A stretch of 64,000 nt of DNA, taken from assembly GCA_016169945.1 (NCBI GenBank), contig JADLSH010000273.1, positions 2,771,001 to 2,835,000 on the forward strand, in the 5' to 3' direction. Source of the stretch: Trachythela sp. YZ-2020 (Eukaryota > Cnidaria > Anthozoa > Malacalcyonacea > Clavulariidae). The position numbers and the translations under genes are program-made. Positions 1 to 13,120 of the stretch are shown here, piece after piece (position 1 is the stretch's first letter; each line of letters starts with the position of its first letter). Below the pieces are notes generated by a model. That model did not search any database. It worked only from the letters and a program-made list of their open reading frames with translations, and was not told the origin of the DNA.

Positions 1-312
1 GTTCATACATTCTTCAACTATACTATTTCAACTACTAAATCTAAGTATGCTATCAAGCACCGTTTTACGTGTGCTTCCTCTCATCTCGTTTACTGCATCT
101 CATGTGGTAGATGTGGCGTTCTTTACATTGGTGAAACCGGAAGATGTTTAGGCCAAGGTTTGGTGAGTCGTGCTGTCACTGACGATACTAAACAGCCTGT
201 TACCAGACATTTCAATACTGGAAATCACAGTGTTTCAGACATGAAAATTCGAGCGCCCTGTCCCATTTCAGGTAGTAATGATGAAAGACAAGAAATGCGT
301 CTCACTTCCTGA
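1..312 (+). pseudogene. GIY-YIG endonuclease relic, Penelope-like type
   Basis: The reading frame is open from the window edge and stops at 310-312. It contains LVYCISCGRCGVLYIGETGR (about residues 26-45), a typical GIY-YIG start with paired cysteines, followed by a TRHFNTGNHS segment. Past the stop the frame still reads LGTIQF and, after further stops, a degraded NERFSYI-like tail, so the stop is a nonsense mutation rather than the natural end. This nuclease type occurs at the C-terminus of Penelope-like retroelements. The reverse transcriptase part lies outside the window or is lost. The family call rests on motif recognition only. Confidence 0.6.
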
Positions 313-360
313 CTTGGCACCATTCAATTTCGGTATTAATGAGCGCTTCTCATACATTTA

Positions 361-3300
361 ACTCTTATCATTGCATGCCTGCCATCAGCAGACATGGACA
401 GATATTCTACACCTCATTTCATACAGAGTTTCGCAATTAATTATTTCTCTTATTCATATCTTTTGCCACATTCTTTCCATGGAAATATTATATTTTGTAA
501 TGTGATTTCCATATTTTGTTTATACTTTGTTTTTACTAAATCCATCTGATTTGTATATTTTTTATCAAGTGATCGCTTTTGTATACACTAAAAACATGTT
601 TTTCCCGACCGACGCTACTACCGTCCAGACGAAGGGTTTTCGATCGAAGCCCCAATGCCAGCAATTATTAAATTATATGGCCGATGTTTGAAAAGTGTTT
701 CCCATTAATAAAGGCAAGAACGTCATCACGTGACCCCCCCCCGTTCATGTCTCCTCTCGTAAATCAACAGTGCCTTCATCGACCCTAGCGAGATAAATGC
801 TTCTTTGTTTGTTTAACTTTATTTAAATTTTAATATATTCTATTATCATATTTTTAAATTCTTAAGCCATATTTTACCTATATAACTGGCACCACTTCAA
901 GCTATTAACATTTCATCGAAAGCACTACTGAAATTGCAATGTTCGGACAATGATCGACGCTCTGCCACAAAAATCCATATTGACTCGTCTGTTTGTCTAA
1001 CGCGATTACTGACCTACATTGTGTCGCTGGACGATCACCGATGACTTTAGCAAATAATAGTTCTTTTAAAATTCTGCAACCTTTCATAGGATTTTGTTTC
1101 GGTATTTTGGGTTGAATTGGCCATCGTAAGAACTACAAAATCATCATACTGTTTTGCAACTGGGGGTTAGGGAAAAGATGCTTGCTGGTAGGTTATAATG
1201 ATGAAATTTCCCATATAACAGCTCTTCAAAGTTGAACACGTTTATGTAAGTTTGCAAGTTGAGTATATTTTAAAACACAAATATATTATTTGCATATCTT
1301 CAAACAAAAGATCCACCTCTAAGTCACTATTACCGAGTAATTGCATGATATATAGGGAACATATAAAGCGTTCTATTTGTATGTTTTGAGGTAAGAATAG
1401 CTGAATACGTGTAAGTCTCACATTTACTTCACATTATTGCATAAGACAAGTCTTATTGCACTTAATAGAGTCCCAAGAGATAAAATATACAAAACCATAA
1501 CACACATTTCATTTGATAACATCACACGTGAGATAAAAATATCATAAAATACCTTTCTGCCTGTAAGACATGTCAAGCAGTGAGGTGTTGATCAGCAAAG
1601 AACTTCTTCGACCTCTTCTTCATGGCAGTAAATGGAGTGACATGATAGACACTTCTTCGTGACACTTATTCTTTACAGAAACATGTGATTTGTAGGAGTA
1701 GTAATCCTCATTCTCTTTTTAGTGCAAAGTTTCTTGGAAACTTTGCAGTATTGTGATGAGTGGCGAAAATTCATATGAGTCAGGCATCAGGCATCATAGT
1801 GTAAACTTTCCGGGGGGTCACGCGATGAGTGCATGTACTTTCATTATCGCCGATTTTTTCCAATGTTTTAACGCTTGCACATTATATATAGTCTCGTTTC
1901 GCTCTATTTCTCGTTTAAGCACTTTCAAGTTATCTTATAGCTCAATTCGGTTGTATTCATGCAGTGTTTAATTAGATTTACGAACAACATTTGGGTTGTG
2001 GTATTTATAAACGTCTACATCATAACAATCGTTTTATATATAATATTGGGTTGCTAACTCCCCCGGTAGCTATGAACACGTGCGTTCAAGTCCACTGATC
2101 TAATAATATCATGGAACGAAAATACGAAATTTCGAAATATTTACCGCACAATGGTGGCAGCTGGGAGTGGGAATGTGATGGAAATACGATTAAATTTATA
2201 AATAAACGTTTTCTTTTTGGCCTTTTGGATTAGTAGTGCGTTTTGTCATTTATATATTCAATAGACAATACTGAATGGGTCGAATATTCATTATTGCAAT
2301 ATTTTTATAATTTCCGAAGCGTAAGTTTCGCCTCAAACATGTCACATATTTTGGACTTGGTAGTTGGTGCTGGTTATATATAAAAAATTCAAATACAAGA
2401 TTCAAGACCCGATGAGATTCCTTTGGCCTTACCGTAAATATCGAATATGTTAGTTATAGTAGGCCTATACAGCATTGGATTTTCCCAGCGATCTAAGGTA
2501 AGTCGACTTGCGTACAATTTATACACATTAATACGCCTACTGTATTGTTTCTGGCCGCGAATTTTATAGATAGTAGAAGTTGCTGTACTCTGTCCGTAGA
2601 CTCGTAGAGTGTAATTTGTAGAGTCACTAGAGTAGTAGAGTGTAGTATGAATTGCATAATTTTGAAATTTGACATTTGTTATGCAATATTAATAGAACAC
2701 ATCCCTGTTGTTTAGAAATGCGAATGACATTTATTTTGATGAGGATGCGTCTGTATATATAACTATGATGTATGTTGCATTCTATATACTTTCTAGTTTT
2801 GCTTAGCCTTTATTTTAGCAGTCTGTGTACAACCGTACTCTCGAAATTTTATATACACGATGAAATAATAAATAAATAAGTAAAATTTGAAATAATCGAA
2901 GTTGAGTTTGACATATTTATAATTAGTTGAATAAAACTAATCAAATATTGCAACCGTAAACAAAAGACAATTTTATCTGCTTACTATAATATATTGCCAA
3001 AAACATAAATCACTCATCGCGAATTTAGAATTACGAATGATGAAATATTACAAGCTTTCCATTGACAAGTGTACTTGTTGAAAAACTGGCATGCTAGCTT
3101 TTCAAAAGCTTGTCACATTTCATCAATTTTCAAGGGAAAAATAAAAATAGTAAAGGTAAAAATAATTGCCAAATAAAAATTGCTCGTGTAAATACGTGAT
3201 ATGCAAATATCAACACAACACAACACAACACAACATGGATGCACAACAATTACGTAGTACGCACTATAAACCGTGTAACAACATAGCATTTGTCTTTTAA

Positions 3301-6300
3301 AACTTTGCACTATCCTTGGATCACTAGTTCATCTTATGCTCTACTGTCTTATACCTTTCTTCCTTTTGGTCGTTGATTGTCATGACAATTTTGATTGCAT
3401 CCTTCTCTCCCATCGAACCATGCACCAGTGTAATTTATGTAGAATTTGTTAACTGTTTTGGCTTAACTGTCCGAACCGTCCAGAGACCAGGAATCCCTCT
3501 AATTGAAGTCATTTTCGTGACAATCACGGGCATCTACTGAGCAGTATATCAAACTTTGCTTACCAGTTCCTGCCTTATCCTCTTCGAATATGTCTTCCTG
3601 GTGTGGGTGGTATGGTGGAAGAAGGAGCTGTGTTGTCAGAAGGGAAAGCTGGTGTTCGTTCATTTTCATGAGGTCTGCTGCTTAAAATATCTTATCTGTT
3701 GGGAAACTTTGATATTTAGCTCCTCTTGTCCCAACTTTTCTTGCTGCCTTTTTGATCTGTGATGGCGATAGCCATTTATCCCATATGTTGGCCAATAATG
3801 ACATAAAAGCGTCTCTGTTTACTTTTAATTGTTGATGGGAAAAGTCTCTCCTTTTCAGCCTTAAACTCTAGGTAAAAGTCTTTGTTGCATTGATTTGGAA
3901 GCTGTATCACCGCTCGGAGTCTCGTGGTGAAATGAACAGGTGAATCTTTTTCTCGTAGCCAAACTTCAAAACTTGGTAATCAAACCGGGACGAAGGGTTA
4001 TCGCTTGAAATCGTGATATGTAGGTCATTCGATATGGGATTTGTGATCGTGACATCTCTTGTCCTTCGTGGAAGTCAGTAAGTTGTCCATCTTCTCCAAA
4101 GCTTCTTTTAAAGCCACGTGGTCTGTGGTAACTATTGAGCTGATCATCGCCTGGCTAACAATTCCTGACACAGAAATTTGTGGGTCAAAGGTTGTACATC
4201 GACGGTACGTTCTTCTATATTATTCTTTTGCACGACTCTCCTCGTCAGGCATAAGTAGGCATGTTTTGTGTACCTTTTACACAACAGGTCATGAATTGCA
4301 ACTCCCTAATGGTATTGATCCGCCGCCCTGTCCACACCCCAGGTGCTATCTGCTTGGTATTGGAAAAGATGCCGATATCAATATGCTCGTCTTGCTAAAT
4401 CATCAAGGTTATAGGAAGCCAAATTACGTGTACAGCTCTCGAGCTGTTCATGGGAGCCAGGCTAACAGAAGAACATCCCTATAAGCTACCGATTCTCATG
4501 CTCTGGCTATATTGAAATAGGATTACTGAGTGTTCATGTACGGGGAGAGAGGTAAACTATTCCTGCGTGTCTAAGTAATTTTTTACACTAGATGAAATAT
4601 TTGTCAATTCATTGCTATAAATTTGAAATATGAACGGCAATAAATTTCGTCCCAACCCACTTGAATAGGATCAACACGTTGACTGTACGTTTACAAGATA
4701 GATAGATTTCTGAGCTGTTTGAAAATGGAATATTCAATTTCCTCTTGTTCGTTCATGCAAAAGGCCTATGAGCGACTGTACTATAATACTGGCTAAATAA
4801 CAAGAAACTTATCCTGCAGATTTTAACTTTAGGAAATCAAAACTTGCGTACTTTTAGTCTTTGCTAATTGTTAGTTTGTCTTAGTTATGTTTTATGTGTA
4901 GAAATTCAATTGGGACTGCAGTATTTGGTAAAAGGTGAAAATCTGTTGCGATAATCCGGCCACTTCTGTTATATATTCTACTAATTACTATATTCGATAT
5001 CTCTTTTTATTATATGGCAAGCGCAAAATTTTTGGGGAGTGTAACAATTTTCAGAACCGACTTTTTAGGTGTTAACATTTGAAAATGAGGTCGAACAATC
5101 TAGGGGGCGTCCGGGGCATGCTCCCCCGGAAAGTTTTTGAACTTAGAGTCTCTGAAACGCCATTTCCTGCATTTTGAGGGAACTTTGAGCAAAATATAAA
5201 AATATTAAATCACAATTTTAGCAGTGTATCGCACGCACCATTTGCAATAAATATTTATGTCCGTGGTATATCTTTAATCATACTGTACATAATTACTTCC
5301 ATATATATACAATGTGTTAGAAATGTTAGAAATGAAAGGGAAGACAGTCGTTATAAACCTATCAGTTCTACATTTAAAAAATTAATTTTGCAACAAGCCG
5401 TGACATATATGTCTCAACTAAAACACAATTCCGTCAATTCGCGATTCTGCAATCAACATTTTTAACGCAATGAAGAACATTAGTACATTACTGAAACACG
5501 CCGTTCAGCGTTCGCATTAAAGCGAGTAAACGCGAGATCACGCATTGGTTAATGCAGCTGGCGCTGACAATTGGCAAATATGTAATGAATTGAGCGCTTG
5601 ACTGCTTGCATGATTTCAAACTGCTCATGTTCAAGAATAGAAATAGAGTTGAATTCGACGTGATGGCGTCTGTAGGACTATAGAGGCTCTTCCCCAACTC
5701 TCCACTGGGTTTATACCGTATTGAGTGATAAAATACTCTTAATTAATATAGTTGTATCACTTACATGACTATCGTATACACAGACCTCACGCATGCACTA
5801 AAGCACGCACGTGATTACTGAGTCCCAACATAAAATATATTGTTACGTACTTCTCAACGCCGCGTGAAAGTGGCACGAAACTGTCGCTAATGTCGTGGTG
5901 GATGCAACTTCCAATTTTAATAGTTTCTCTCTGTGACTGTGTTCTCGCAATCTCGCTGCTATCTGAACAGTCTAAATTTAGTAAATTTTTCCCTGTTAAT
6001 ATTTGGAGTCGATGCGGTAATTCGATCTGCTCAAGGTGTCAAGAGTGCTCATGGTGTGACAAATGGCAATTAGTGCGCTCTGCGCCTTTCTGGTTATCAG
6101 CTGGCTATGGACCACGGAAAGTAAACTGTTTCGGACAGTGTATACTAGCAATTAGCAATCATGTGACCAATTTTTAACTTTCTTGGACACAAAAACGATC
6201 ATTTTACGCAATATTTATACCGGACGATCGGGACCGACTTTGTAGTCAAATAGAAAATTTGGGACCGACTTTTTGGACCGAATCTAAAATGTTGGGTGGA

Positions 6301-7872
6301 TGTCACACCTCCCCTAATGTGCGCCCCTGCCGGAAAATCAAAATTTTTAATGCCCTACAACAAAAACAAACCATATGGAATATAATAAACTGCTTATTTT
6401 ACTACTTATGGTTGTGCCATATAATAAACTACTTATTAACTTAAAACGTTCGGTCTTTACGGTAAAATATTAAACCTCGATTTAATTTATGTGGCAAAGC
6501 CAAATATAGATAAACAAATACTACTATACAGTACTAAAACTGTTTGTATTAATTAAAAAACACAGCATAAAAAGATAAAATGATTCTGTGTTGCAAATAT
6601 AGATCCGATATAAAAATGTATCCAATATGGAACGTGCCATTTTGAGACTAGCAAAGTAATGTCTCCGATACGGATTTCGTGTCGCTATACACGAAAAGCT
6701 ATGCATTATATAATGCATGCAAAATATTCCATTACACAGGCCATAGGGTGTATAAAAAAATAAATAATTCAACTTTCAACTCGAGTTATCATGAGTTATA
6801 AATAAGATGTCAAATAATGCTTGTTTTGCATCATTGCGCTCAAAAATAGCCAAATACGATCTGATTTAAAATGACCGGTCGAAATCGCCTTCTTCCATGC
6901 ACCATTGGGAATTGATTGCACACTTATTGTCTGAGTATTGAAATTATTCTCATTTCGGATTCAATTGAATTTAAGAATAATCAAGTCTTGGTAAATTTAA
7001 AGATGGTTTTACTTCCAATTTAATATTTTACGAAACTGGAAGTTTGCAGAGAACTTGCAATGTCTAATGTTCCCACATAGGCAACCTCCATTTGGAAAAT
7101 GTTAGGAAATTCGAATAATACTCTGAGGCACAGTGGAGGAAAAATGTGCTTCGACCGGCAATTTCAAATTGTATCGTATTTGGCCATATTTATTCGCAAT
7201 TAAACAAGTAAGGTATCATTTGACGACTAAAGACTCGATCTTTATTGACTACAAAAATGGTAAATTCTGCTAATCACCTTGTAAACTGATAAACCGTAAA
7301 AAATGAAGTCACTCATGAACGCATTGATCGAAAACCTGGTTTTATTTATTCATAAAGGCATGTGTGCATGTCTGTGTGTTTTATGTTCGGTTTGCCTCAA
7401 TTTTGGTCATACTTTGTTGAGATTTTAGAGCGAAATTTGATGAGACAACACTGCTGGGGGGCTCATGGGAATATGTTCGTCAGCATAATACGACGCAATT
7501 CGAATCTCACATGGTCTTCTATTTAATAATAATTCAGAGCAAATTATTCGGAGTGCTCCACCACTCGCCCTATCCACTGCCATAGCCTTGAACACATAAC
7601 CCACTTTATACATATTTGTGCCTTTTATATAACAGATGTCATGTTTGAAACGGCACCAAACTTAGTAGAATTTCCTCGAAGTAGATCGGATTTGCATACG
7701 ACACATTTTGTTTCTTGTATTTATGTATTTACATATGATACCACATATCACCAGAAGGGCAGGGATAACTCTTCCAGAGTGTACTCCAAATGCGGGGTGC
7801 CAAAAATTTGGGCAAAATTAACGAAACGCGGGAATGAATCTTTCCTTACGTGTGTATTGTTTATATTTATAG
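361..7872. other. mostly unrecognised AT-rich intergenic DNA
   Basis: I see no supportable gene between the first retroelement relic and the SRCR exon. Scattered items are a five-copy CAACA microsatellite at 3211-3235, two weak hammerhead-like cores (near 636-660 and 3978-4005) and a dispersed repeat near 5090-5185. Open frames here are short, without domains, and have no convincing splice context. Confidence 0.5.
5090..5185 (+). repeat. dispersed repeat, also near 26030-26115
   Basis: The stretch with GGGGCATGCTCCCCCGGAAA and a following CATTTCCTGCATTTTGAGGG recurs in diverged form near 26030-26115; a shorter match lies near 55100-55150. I do not recognise the element it belongs to. Confidence 0.5.
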
Positions 7873-8231
7873 CTAACTCTGAACTACAAATCAGATTGAA
7901 TGGATCAAGTAACAATATGACTGGGAGAGTGGAAATCTATCTTCCAATATTCCGCTGGGGCACAGTTTGTGGTGTGTTCCCAAGAACTGATGGTGTTTTT
8001 CAATTCTGGGGTATTACTGAAGGTAACGTCGTCTGCCGTCAGTTGGGTTTCACTGGAGCGAAGAAGGTCAGTTTCCTTGCTGACCATGGCAAAGGAAGTG
8101 GTCCTGTATTGCTTTCTAATGTTCAGTGCTCTGGCAAGGAATCATATATTTGGGATTGCCGTACTAATGGATGGAATAATCCTATCCCCTTCTGCGACCA
8201 TGGGTTGGATGCAGGAGTGGATTGTTTCTGA
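7873..8231 (+). CDS. SRCR-domain protein, terminal exon
   Basis: A splice acceptor (TTTATATTTATAG) precedes this exon, which begins in phase 1 and ends at the TGA at 8229-8231. It encodes one scavenger receptor cysteine-rich domain. In order: LQIRLNGSSN, GRVEIY, WGTVCG, NVVCRQLGF, GSGPVLLSNVQCSGKES, WDC, and a final DAGVDC. Six cysteines are in the places of a group A SRCR domain. SRCR domains are extracellular ligand-binding modules of secreted or membrane receptors. Upstream exons (signal peptide, further domains) are not recognisable in the preceding 7 kb, so this may be the last exon of a long gene or a stray copy. There is no frameshift or internal stop. A poly(A) signal lies about 120 bp downstream. 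Confidence 0.8.
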
Positions 8232-8352
8232 GATCACAACCATTCAAAACAAGGATACTGGGTTAGATGTAGAGTAGATTTTCCATTTTTGCTCTATATT
8301 AGCTAGATGAAACGTAAAAAAAGGAGTTTGCATCATAGACAAGAACTTACTA

Positions 8353-8358
8353 AATAAA
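8353..8358 (+). promoter_or_regulatory. poly(A) signal AATAAA
   Basis: A canonical hexamer lies about 120 bp after the SRCR stop codon, consistent with that exon being a real 3' end. Confidence 0.45.
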
Positions 8359-9177
8359 GTCGATTCCATGTGATAAAATAGAACATTTCTAAAATAAAAC
8401 GGGAGAATACTGCCCATTATGCTTTACAACCATTTTCAAAATTGCGCGACTAGCCCGAAAATAATACAAGTCTACATGTAGGTTTTATGTCAAACCGAAC
8501 GTCTGGATATTTGAAAGACTAGCATTATATTGTGTATTTGGTTATGAATGTATTAGCTTTGTAGCTTTTGTTTAAAGAATTTGGAATGTTTATCGAGATG
8601 TTTAGTGATAATTATTGCAAAATGTAACCAATGCAAATAATACATCGTGATCGCAACAGTCTAGCTCGAGAGGGTTTGACACACAGTTAAAATTATTGTG
8701 CTTTTTCGAACTATCAAAGTCGTTCACGAACTGATGCTTTGTTCTTGCTTTTAGTTACTCTATGTACTGTAGGTTAAATTGCGTTTCAATACTCTCCTTA
8801 AAGTGCTGAATATGTACGTCAAAATGTCGTTTGTTTACAACTTTACATTCGCTATACTTATAGTTTGTGTGACAGAAAACTGACTTGTCAACTCAAATTA
8901 TTCACTGTGCCGGTCGCGTAATTTTGAAAACGTGTGTAAGTTGCTAAATTCTAGCGAATTGTGCATCCACTTGATTAGAAATAAGTAAACTTAACAACTA
9001 TTTGAAAGTACAGTTGAGCCATACTACTTGAGCCATACTGGGAGACAAGATTCAAGAATGAAAATGTTTCAACTTACAACGTGATGAAACGCAAGTTTAA
9101 GGTGTCTGCCTAAATTTCCCTAAGTATATCATTATCAATCAATATATTTGCAGGAAATGTATATCTACGTCGAATTA

Positions 9178-9782
9178 AGGCCCCGATTACACCATACCGG
9201 ATTGCGTTGAGCGAAGCGATTTTTATACCGGATTGCTTGGGCTGTTGTTTACATTACGCCACTGTAGTCCCGTGCGTGTCGCAGAGAAAATTCACTTCGC
9301 TTTGGAGGTTATATGAAAAGTAATCTGGTATGCGCTGAAGCAGTGTAAACATGGCAATCTTGGTACGAATCGGTACAAAATCCATATTTTGGCCAAAAAA
9401 ATTTACTTGTTTCCATGGAATTGGTAAAGAGGAGTAGCTTAATACGGAGCCGAGCGGCATAGTGTAAACACACTTGTTTTTTCTCGTCTGGTATGAAATG
9501 TAATCCGGTATGGAAAGTAATCCGGTATGGAAAGTAATCCGGTATGGAAAGTAATCCGGTATGGAAAGTAATCCGGTATGGAAAGTAATCCGGTATGGAA
9601 AGTAATCCGGTATGGAAAGTAATCCGGTATGGAAAGTAATCCGGTATGGAAAGTAATCCGGTATGGAAAGTAATCCGGTATGGAAAATAATCCGGTATGG
9701 AAAGTAATCCGGTATGGAAAGTAATCCGGTATGGAAAGTAATCCGGTATGGAAAGTAATCAGGTATAGTGTAGCTCCTGCCT
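9178..9782. mobile_element. MITE with internal tandem array
   Basis: The left end AGGCCCCGATTACACCATAC and the reverse complement of the right end (AGGCAGGAGCTACACTATAC) form an imperfect terminal inverted repeat of about 28 bp. The interior contains scattered CCGGAT/ATCCGG pieces and then a long 17-bp tandem array. No coding capacity is apparent. The superfamily is not assigned because no clear target duplication is visible. Confidence 0.6.
9490..9761. repeat. 17-bp tandem array, 16 copies
   Basis: The unit GGTATGGAAAGTAATCC repeats exactly 16 times by length (272 bp). Only the first and last units and one near 9680 are altered. The unit resembles the terminal repeat of the surrounding MITE (ATACCGGATT read in reverse), so the array probably grew from the element's own end. 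Confidence 0.9.
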
Positions 9783-10273
9783 AAGATGACTTCTGCAAGA
9801 TATTTGTTGCTTTGGCATGATTTTTCACTTTATGTTTCGATTAGAATTTGTAGGACTTGTAATTTGTTGTAGTCAACAGTATTTTGTAGTTTTTAGACGC
9901 GTCTCTATAAGAGGGTATGTCTGTCCGTTGGTCGGTTTGTCTGTCTGTCCCCACTTTACCCTAATATATGAAGGAAAATTTGGGGTAATGCTTGTGGGGC
10001 CAAATTTGTGTAAGTGAAGCATGCCCAGTTATGTGAGCAAGCGTCATTAGTATTTATTTAAGTATTTGTTCTTGACTTCTTGTAATATCGTAATGAATTA
10101 TGTAATTAGTATAGCTCTGTCATAACCGGCAGTTGCTTTTGAATTTTCACCCAGTAAAATATTATTAATGCAATCTTTTGTCTGTTTATTTCTATTTCGC
10201 ATTAAACACGAACTAGAGCTGTAACTAACGTGTTCCGGATATTATACTCCGACTTAAAAATTATTTCCAGTGA

Positions 10274-10510
10274 TTAGAGAACGAACTAATAGCAAAACCG
10301 AAAGATCCTCTTCTTATCAATAAGAATACTCTCGCTGTATATTCTATACCATGTGGTGACTGTGAGAAAAAGTATCTGGGTCAGTCTAAGCACCAGTTTG
10401 ACACACGTTTAAAAGAACATCAAAAGGATGTTTCAACTTTAAACCGAAGGGAAATCAGCTTTGTCAGCTTTGTTATTTGCTTCATATTTTGTGCAATTAT
10501 TGGTGAGTAA
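10274..10510 (+). pseudogene. GIY-YIG endonuclease relic
   Basis: An open frame reads TLAVYSIPCGDCEKKYLGQS (about residues 16-35), then FDTRLKEHQKDV and a stop at 10508-10510. This is the start of a Penelope-type GIY-YIG domain with its two cysteines; the second half of the nuclease is gone. The YIG triplet is changed to YLG, so catalysis is unlikely. Confidence 0.55.
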
Positions 10511-12534
10511 GTGGATGTTCTCTTGCTATCGTAATATGCCATGTTTACCCACTCTTTTACATACATGAGAAGTTAATCAAGTGCATGTATTAATACCATC
10601 CACCTAAACCTTCTACTATTAAGACAATATGTAACATTTGCGCCATGAGCATGTATAATTAATCCCTTGAGTGGATTTTTACCCACTCTTATTTGAATGT
10701 CATATTATTAGCCTTATACTTTATTCGATTCTAAAACCGTGTTACCTCCAATGGTGTTATACATACGAGATTAATATGGGAAATACTGAATAGTTCTTTT
10801 AGTGGTGAGTTAATGCTCGTTTGTTTTCGCTTCTTTAATCAACTGCATGGTTTACACACAATGAAAATGAAGACGTTCATAATTATACGTTTTATCTATC
10901 ATGCTCGGTATACCTTCCCCTCTAAATCCCAAGATGGTGCTGGGAGTACTTTTTATACGACTCTCTCGCATTACCGGGCGCAAGGCCCACCGAATTAGCG
11001 CAAGATATTTTGATCGGAAACATATTCCATAGGTAACCCTCCCAGGGTTAAGAGGTCCTACTTCTAACACTATGTCTATTTGAAAATATATCACTAAACC
11101 TTAACTTTTTTTCTGTTTTCTTGTTTTTAAACTAATTCAGTTCAAATCGCACATATAAATGATTTTACAACTTTCAGAACTTCTAATATTTTTAAAATTT
11201 CTCTTATTCCACTCCTGATAATTCGCCATATTTTGAGATCAGTGGGAGGTCCACCAAAGACCATTGAACTAAATAGAACTGGAACGCTACTTCTATAGAG
11301 ATCACCTATGATTACTTGAAGCCAATCAAAACACGCGTGTTCACGCCGCGCGATTCCCTCGCGAGACCACTGCAGGAGGCGAATCACGCCGTTTTTTGAC
11401 GAGACGACAAATCATGCATGAACAGAATTTATTGGAATATAATGTATATAATATTATATTGTTTTAAACTGCAATTTTGTTTGGGCCTCATTTTTCTTTG
11501 CGTGGAAAGACTAGAGACGACCTTCAAGAATTTGGCTTCAAATTTCCGGTTGGATGTAGCGTTCCAGTCCTATTCAGTTCAATGCCAAAGACTGACCATA
11601 GTCACGCGCCCGCGATTGTTGATGCTCATTTAAATCGCCTTGCTCTTCTTTCCCCGGGTATAAATAGCAGTGTGGAATTAGTATACTCTCGACACTGGTT
11701 TTTCCCTATGCGAGTGCCTCGGGGATTAGGTTAGTCTACTCAAGCTGGGGGATTCCAGCGACATGTCTGGTAGCAATGCTTCATAATATAATTACACTTG
11801 TGTTACCTATACTCCAGTCTTCCAGGTCAATGCCTAGCGTTCTCATCCCGCCCTTGTCACTCTGTACTGCATCTACCTCTAGCAGTGGCCGCCATACCAT
11901 CCATACCCCAAAGGATTACGGGCCAGACAAGTGTAAATAGAGTACTTATTGGCGTCCACGGATATAGGACTGTTGTTGTGAAGATCTTGCACGCACTGCC
12001 GCTCGAATAAAGTCACAAGGGAGGTTGATATTGTATTTTTCCTTACCATAACGAAGAAGACATTTTCATCTGACAAAAATGGCCAATTTTTGAACATCTA
12101 CCATGACTGGGTAAATCGCTATAGGGTTTCTGTCTGCCTTGTGTTTATAGTTTGACCCGCTATTTGTGCTTGCTTGAATATTTAAAATGGCGTCAAAACA
12201 GAGCTTGCTTCTGACCATAGTTAATAGAGATGAAATGGTTAGGAAACTCGGTCTTTTTGTTTGTATTTGTGCACGATCACGGTTAATGAATATATTGTAT
12301 TTTTATGAGTCGACCAATAGAAATGTTTGTGCTTAATCTCCAAACCGTATTTCTGAAATATTAATGAATGTAAGACAAAATATATGTGCACGGTCAGGTA
12401 CCGTTCAACATAAATCTCATTCAATTGGTAGCTGCTTTGTAGTTTGACAAGTTTCCTAACCATGTTATCTTTCTTGATTATGTTCTGACCTATGAGTATG
12501 GTTCTGGCCATCAAGCATTACAACATTTATTATA
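10511..12534. other. non-coding, small foldback inside
   Basis: No gene is recognised. A short inverted pair is visible: the GTAGCGTTCCAGT segment near 11540-11575 matches the reverse complement of 11255-11290, suggesting a small degraded foldback element. Confidence 0.4.
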
Positions 12535-12549
12535 CACAGCCAGAAACGC
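12535..12549 (+). repeat. left terminal inverted repeat
   Basis: CACAGCCAGAAACGC is an exact inverted match to 25097-25111. It begins with CAC, as EnSpm/CACTA ends do. Confidence 0.9.
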
Positions 12550-12670
12550 ACAAGTTGCAGCAAGTCTGCACGCAGGCCTGATTCAACTTGTTATCATCAA
12601 GCCGATATCAGGATGCGTTCGCATCGCTTGCTCCGGCTTGATATTATCAAGTCTGACGCAAGTTGTCAAC

Positions 12671-13120
12671 AGACTTGATGCAACTTGTGAACGGCAGACT
12701 TGATGCAACTTGTGAACGGCAGACTTGATGCAACTTGTGAACGGCAGACTTGATGCAACTTGTGAACGGCAGACTTGATGCAACTTGTGAACGGCAGACT
12801 TGATGCAACTTGTGAAAATCAGACTTGATGCAACTTGTGAAAATCAGACTTGATGCAACTTGTGAAAATCAGACTTGATGCAACTTGTGAACGGCAGACT
12901 TGATGCAACTTGTGAACGGCAGACTTGATGCAACTTGTGAACGGCAGACTTGATGCAACTTGTGAAAATCAGACTTGATGCAACTTGTGAAAATCAGACT
13001 TGATGCAACTTGTGAACGGCAGACTTGATGCAACTTGTGAACGGCAGACTTGATGCAACTTGTGAACGGCAGACTTGATGCAACTTGTGAAAATCAGACT
13101 TGATGCAACTTGTGAACGGC
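12671..13120. repeat. left subterminal array, 18 x 25 bp
   Basis: Eighteen head-to-tail 25-bp units share the core AGACTTGATGCAACTTGTGA and end in either ACGGC (type A) or AAATC (type B). The order is A5 B3 A3 B2 A3 B1 A1. Related motifs flank it (12553-12670 and 13121-13140). In plant CACTA elements subterminal repeats bind the second, TnpA-like protein, so these are candidate binding sites; that role is inferred. Confidence 0.9.

Noticed and set aside
3650..4160. Minus-strand pogo/Tigger-like transposase remnant (LANIWDKWLSPSQIKKAARK near 3760-3820)
   Set aside because: The motif is suggestive of a DDE transposase C-terminus, but upstream sequence is full of stops and no terminal repeats were found; too weak to list.
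4059..4484. 141-codon plus-strand open frame
   Set aside because: No domain, no splice context, unconvincing composition.
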